From Candidatus Omnitrophota bacterium (GTDB lineage: Bacteria; Omnitrophota; Koll11; Zapsychrales; Fredricksoniimonadaceae), in assembly GCA_015233705.1 (NCBI GenBank), contig JADFXE010000029.1, positions 1-14,530 of the forward strand: a DNA stretch of 14,530 nt, read 5' to 3'. The notes under the pieces are model-generated. The model saw only the letters and a program-made list of their open reading frames with translations. It did no database searches and was not told the DNA's origin. Each line of letters begins with the position of its first letter. Position 1 is the stretch's first letter. Position numbers and translations under genes: made by a program. This document shows positions 12,401-14,530 of this stretch, piece by piece.

Positions 12401-14530
12401 AAGCTCGAGAATGTCAAGGCTGGGGACGCGGTTCCCAATGTCGTTGAAGGGGAAGAGGCCAAGACGTTCTTTATTCTTGTGCAGGGAAGGGTTGGTGTAT
12501 TCAAGCGGGGCGTGACGACGGACCAGGCCAAGAGCCTGCCCTCGCGTGAGCGGTCCCAGGCCGAAAATATTGAAAGAGTTCGAGGCGGCCTGGTGGCAAT
12601 CCTTGATGGCCAAAATCAGGATTATTTTGGCGAAATGGCGCTCCTGGATTCTTATGGAAGGCAGGCTACGGTTGCGGCCTTGACCGACGCTCAGGTCTAT
12701 GCTTTGGCGCGTGATGATTTTCAGGAAATCATCCGGCAGTTTCCGTTGTTGGCATGTGTCTTTACAAAATCAAAAGCAGTGCGCGCGGCCGGGCTTGAAG
12801 AGAATGGTTCAGGACAATCAGGATCAAGGATGCGGACCGTCCCGGTCAAGACCATGGCGATCGCAGTTGATCTTGATGCGGCGCGGATGTTCAGGCGCGA
12901 GGGGAATGTGAGCGCGGCGGAAATGTTTGAAACCATGGCAGACCACAAGCGGCAGGCGTTTGAGGCGTGGCAGAAAACCCCCCGCGCTCCTCCCATCAGG
13001 GATGTCGAGCACGAGAGGATCTCCTGGATTCAAAACAACAGGATCCGGTATCACGATGCCTTTACCCTTCTTCAAATAATGTTCCCCGAAACTGCCCGCC
13101 GGGTTCGCCGCCACGAAGAGCTTCATCTCTTGTACCCCAACGAGTCGGAAATGTCCATCTGTCGCCGGCAGGTTGCGGAAGTCCGGTCCTTGATGGCTCC
13201 CATGGTACGGCTGTACGCGCTCATTGCCGCGGTCATGCTGCCGTTGTACGCTGCTGTTAATTTCGGCTTACCACACCTTATTCACGATGAGAAATGGCTG
13301 ATCTGGATCGGCTTTGTCATTCTCATCCCCGTCGGAGAGATCTGGAGTCAGATCCTCAAGGCGAGGAAGGCCGGGCAGGCGCTCGAGATCAGCTGGATGA
13401 AGGTTGCGGGAATGTTTGTCTTGACCGCGGCGTTTTTCGGCTGGTTCTGGCCGGCTACGTTTGTCCTATGGAAGGCATCGTTTGGTGCTCATCTTTATCT
13501 GGCAGGCATTGCCGACCAGGTTCTCGCGGCTTCTATATGTTTATCCATAATCGCCTGCATGCAGGTTGCTATTGAGAATATTTCGTCCAGAAACAAGACA
13601 GAAGGTTTGCGGTCCTGGATCCAAAACGCTTGCTTCACACCCATCCCGCTGGACGAGATCTGGCCGAGGGTAAGGGGTATGGCGATTTTCAATTATCTTT
13701 TGTGGGGAACGGGGCTCGCGGTTGTGTTCTGGCTTTTGCCGTTTTTTTGGCCTATTGGCTTCCGGATGCAAAATCTGATCATCGGAATCGCGCAGCTGCC
13801 GGGCATGATCACGATCCTGTATTTGGCTAAAGACAGCGGGAAGAAAAAGATGATGCCGGCGCCCTGGGCAATGGCTGTGGTTCCGGTCAACTTTTTCATT
13901 CTACTGTGGTCGCTTGCTGTTGGCCCGGAAGAGCTCATAGTTCGGTCGATCGTGATAGCAGGACTTGTGCAAGCGGCCGTGCTCCTTTTGGGCAACAGGA
14001 AAGAAATTCCGCCGGCGCAGGGACCACCTGGACCGACGGCGATGGGGCTGATCACTGAATCAGCGCGGCCGCGCGAGAATTCAGTAAAGTCGCTCTTGTC
14101 GTTCCTGCGCAAGGTTTTCGTGTCGGGTTTCTTTGTATGGGGTTGCTTGATGGCGGCGGGCATTGTCAGTGTTTTGGCAATGACCCTGAAGGATCAGCGG
14201 CCATTTACCGGAAGCGCCCATGAATGGGCTGCCGTGGTGTTTGCGTCTGTCGGCATAATTTCTGCCGTATTTGTCGTTGCGGCGATATTCAGGATCCTAT
14301 CTGTTCGTTTGGGATTTGTGGAGAAATTACGTGTGGATGAGAATGCCATCCCCGACGTGGACACGGCCAAGCTTATGAAAGGGATCGTCCAGGAAAAACT
14401 TTTGAAGCCTGGGCTGGTCATTATTCGGGACGATGAGACTTTTTATCGTATCAGGGATATTTATTTGAGATGCATCAAAATGCCGGGCAGACAGCACGTC
14501 CCCGGAGGTCTTTATCTTTATCGGAATTTC
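9299..14530 (+). CDS. Giant multidomain membrane protein, downstream part (same frame, open at 3' end)
   Basis: The frame of the upstream part continues after the TAG for 1,744 codons to the last base with no further stop. Coding similarity resumes at once: the first codons complete an XRE helix-turn-helix (NRAELAKAADL, TVSQWFNG). If the TAG terminates translation, restart candidates are GTG 9356 and ATG 9425; the latter has AAGG eight bases upstream, a weak ribosome-binding site, and would lose the helix-turn-helix. I start the entry right after the stop because the sequence is coding from there, not because 9299 is a start codon. Contents: end of the fourth XRE domain, two membrane helices, uridine kinase-like P-loop domain, metallo-beta-lactamase plus cyclic-nucleotide-binding module, HEELH-containing helical segment, about ten membrane spans, and the start of another soluble domain. 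Probably one gene with 2-9298. Confidence 0.88.
9518..9712 (+). other. Two membrane helices, the second resembling a signal peptide
   Basis: VWLVLAIGAVLAVGLVVIATL (9521-9583) is a clear membrane helix. After a short His/Ser linker, LGLCGWTALTVLGAVCVF with PAVVGAQDQ (to about 9718) resembles a signal sequence with an A-x-A-like end (Val-Gly-Ala before Gln). It is placed between the XRE array and the P-loop domain, forming a hairpin that would keep both soluble sides on the same face unless the second helix is cleaved. Confidence 0.75.
9941..10831 (+). other. P-loop kinase domain resembling uridine kinase / phosphoribulokinase
   Basis: A helix LEDLARRIHALFAEG leads to strand AVVRIAGRSGTGKTT with Walker A GRSGTGKT (10016-10039), then LLISVDDLW (Asp at 10109 and 10112), where uridine kinases have the substrate-binding 'D.DDFY'. 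A strand LILVEGTYSF (10571-10600) matches the 'vivEGil' segment, and IDVFVEIDSEVTRRARIRAR (from 10649) matches 'd..ifvd.....R..RR..RD'. The stretch between DDLW and VEGTY is about 155 residues, longer than in usual uridine kinases, and contains an extra helical insert (PEEYAEAAALASCLGIPEEK). The final Asp of the lid motif 'RRD' is not seen. Likely an ATP/GTP-dependent kinase or a regulatory NTPase; substrate unknown. Confidence 0.65.
10832..12240 (+). other. Metallo-beta-lactamase-fold hydrolase with its N-terminal extension
   Basis: An N-terminal domain (YQVIVAPSGRRVQLG, VLPPELFRFGSNFADIEFPL, KKTVVVGTPDQIVRL) leads into the MBL core from 11429: LGTSDGFDP, NDTSFILWLAGKGVLVDPAP, LLTHAHGDRDGG (11606-11638), RCNFHCIPANGFKV, YSGDTQYDP and, at the end, YHESGVSAIHTTPARLN. 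The set matches the MBL family fused to cyclic-nucleotide-binding domains. The metal motif HxHxDH reads His-Ala-His-Gly-Asp-Arg: the sixth residue, a metal-2 ligand, is Arg (CGC, one base from CAC). The later His (FHCIP), Asp (SGDT) and His (IHTT) remain. Possibly mononuclear, altered or inactive. Confidence 0.78.
12250..12780 (+). other. Cyclic-nucleotide-binding (CAP/PKA-type) domain
   Basis: After a helical link (TDLRKQGVANLAVAEQFAAK), the beta-roll FLAQRMKLENVKAGDAV, EGEEAKTFFILVQGRVGVF leads to the phosphate-binding cassette FGEMALLDSYGRQATVAA (12626-12679). It keeps the Glu that contacts the ribose and the Arg that contacts the cyclic phosphate in the family consensus 'FGE.ALL...R.AT'. 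It ends with the C-helix DDFQEIIRQFPLL. A 26-residue insertion (KRGVTTDQAKSLPSRERSQ and following) sits between strands. The domain would be expected to bind cAMP/cGMP or a similar ligand and gate the preceding MBL domain. Confidence 0.85.
12830..13190 (+). other. Helical segment with an HEELH motif before the membrane block
   Basis: After a Ser/Gly-rich linker (ENGSGQSGS), mostly helical sequence contains RRHEELHLLYPNESE with HEELH at 13112-13126, again an HExxH pattern. It stands about 20 residues before a membrane helix. It shares 'HE.LHL' with the HEALHL motif at 7181, which may indicate a distant duplicate, but flanking similarity is weak. No specific family recognised. Confidence 0.45.
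13193..14300 (+). other. Polytopic membrane block of about ten helices
   Basis: Hydrophobic stretches include VRLYALIAAVMLPLYAAV, WLIWIGFVILIPVGEI, VAGMFVLTAAFFGWFW, LAASICLSIIACMQVAI, LLWGTGLAVVFWLLPFFW, LIIGIAQLPGMITILYLA, AVVPVNFFILLWSLAV, IVRSIVIAGLVQAAVLLL, SGFFVWGCLMAAGIVSV and WAAVVFASVGIISAVFVVAA. Trp is frequent at helix ends. I see no transporter signature; a Pro-rich break (PPAQGPPGPTAM, about 14000-14045) splits eight helices from two. It may be an anchor or an uncharacterised channel-like unit. Confidence 0.72.
14309..14530 (+). other. Start of a further soluble domain (cut by window end)
   Basis: Residues after the last membrane helix (VEKLRVDENAIPDVDTAKLM, KGIVQEKLLKPGLVIIRDD, ETFYRIRDIYLR) look like an alpha/beta soluble domain. 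The frame is still open at the last base. Too short to classify. Confidence 0.5.

Overview
The window holds no intergenic DNA and no RNA genes that I can see. The + strand frame that begins at base 2 is open from the first to the last complete codon, about 4,840 codons, and is broken by a single in-frame TAG at 9296-9298. The sequence on both sides of this TAG reads as the two halves of one helix-turn-helix domain, so I treat the window as an internal slice of one giant gene (2-9298 plus 9299-14530), open at both ends. The alternative is two adjacent giant genes.

Organism (inference): GC is moderate, a little above 50 percent. A mosaic ORF of many kilobases that mixes membrane blocks with soluble domains fits the giant genes reported in the candidate phylum Omnitrophota (OP3), for example in 'Candidatus Velamenicoccus archaeovorus'. 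No marker gene is present to prove this.

Layout. 38-1393 is a multi-spanning block like a DMT/EamA transporter. 1468-2130 is an all-helical domain like zinc phospholipase C/P1 nuclease. 2270-2925 is a membrane, coiled-coil, membrane module. 2999-3852 is three tandem copies of an unrecognised domain of about 95 residues. 3853-4489 is a basic, proline-rich linker. 4490-4762 resembles sigma-70 region 2. 4772-5050 is a highly charged coiled coil, and 5186-5260 a membrane helix. 5381-6575 is a pair of RidA-fold domains, the second like FkbO/Hyg5 chorismatases. 6600-8215 is a large helical region with an HEALH motif. 8257-9460 is an array of XRE-type helix-turn-helix domains with the TAG inside the last one. 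9518-9712 is two membrane helices. 9941-10831 is a P-loop kinase domain like uridine kinase. 10832-12240 is a metallo-beta-lactamase protein, fused to a cyclic-nucleotide-binding domain up to about 12780. 12830-13190 contains an HEELH motif. 13193-14300 is a membrane block of about ten spans, and 14309-14530 starts a further soluble domain.

The most unusual signal is a family of short repeats inside the coding frame. Three hairpin-forming 31-bp palindromes (185-215, 2138-2168, 5285-5315) all encode NQYxxxGCxxS in the same frame. A 53-bp tail (1376-1428, 2171-2223) encodes VNLPxxxGT...RAE. Every copy lies at a boundary between domains or membrane blocks. One base pair of the stem covaries between copies at the cost of an amino-acid change, which points to constraint or spread at the DNA/RNA level.

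How the parts work together is unknown. Normally separate intracellular enzymes and regulators (sigma-like, XRE, kinase, MBL-cNMP) are strung between membrane blocks, and several have degenerate motifs. This looks like accretion of captured domains into one membrane-anchored polypeptide.
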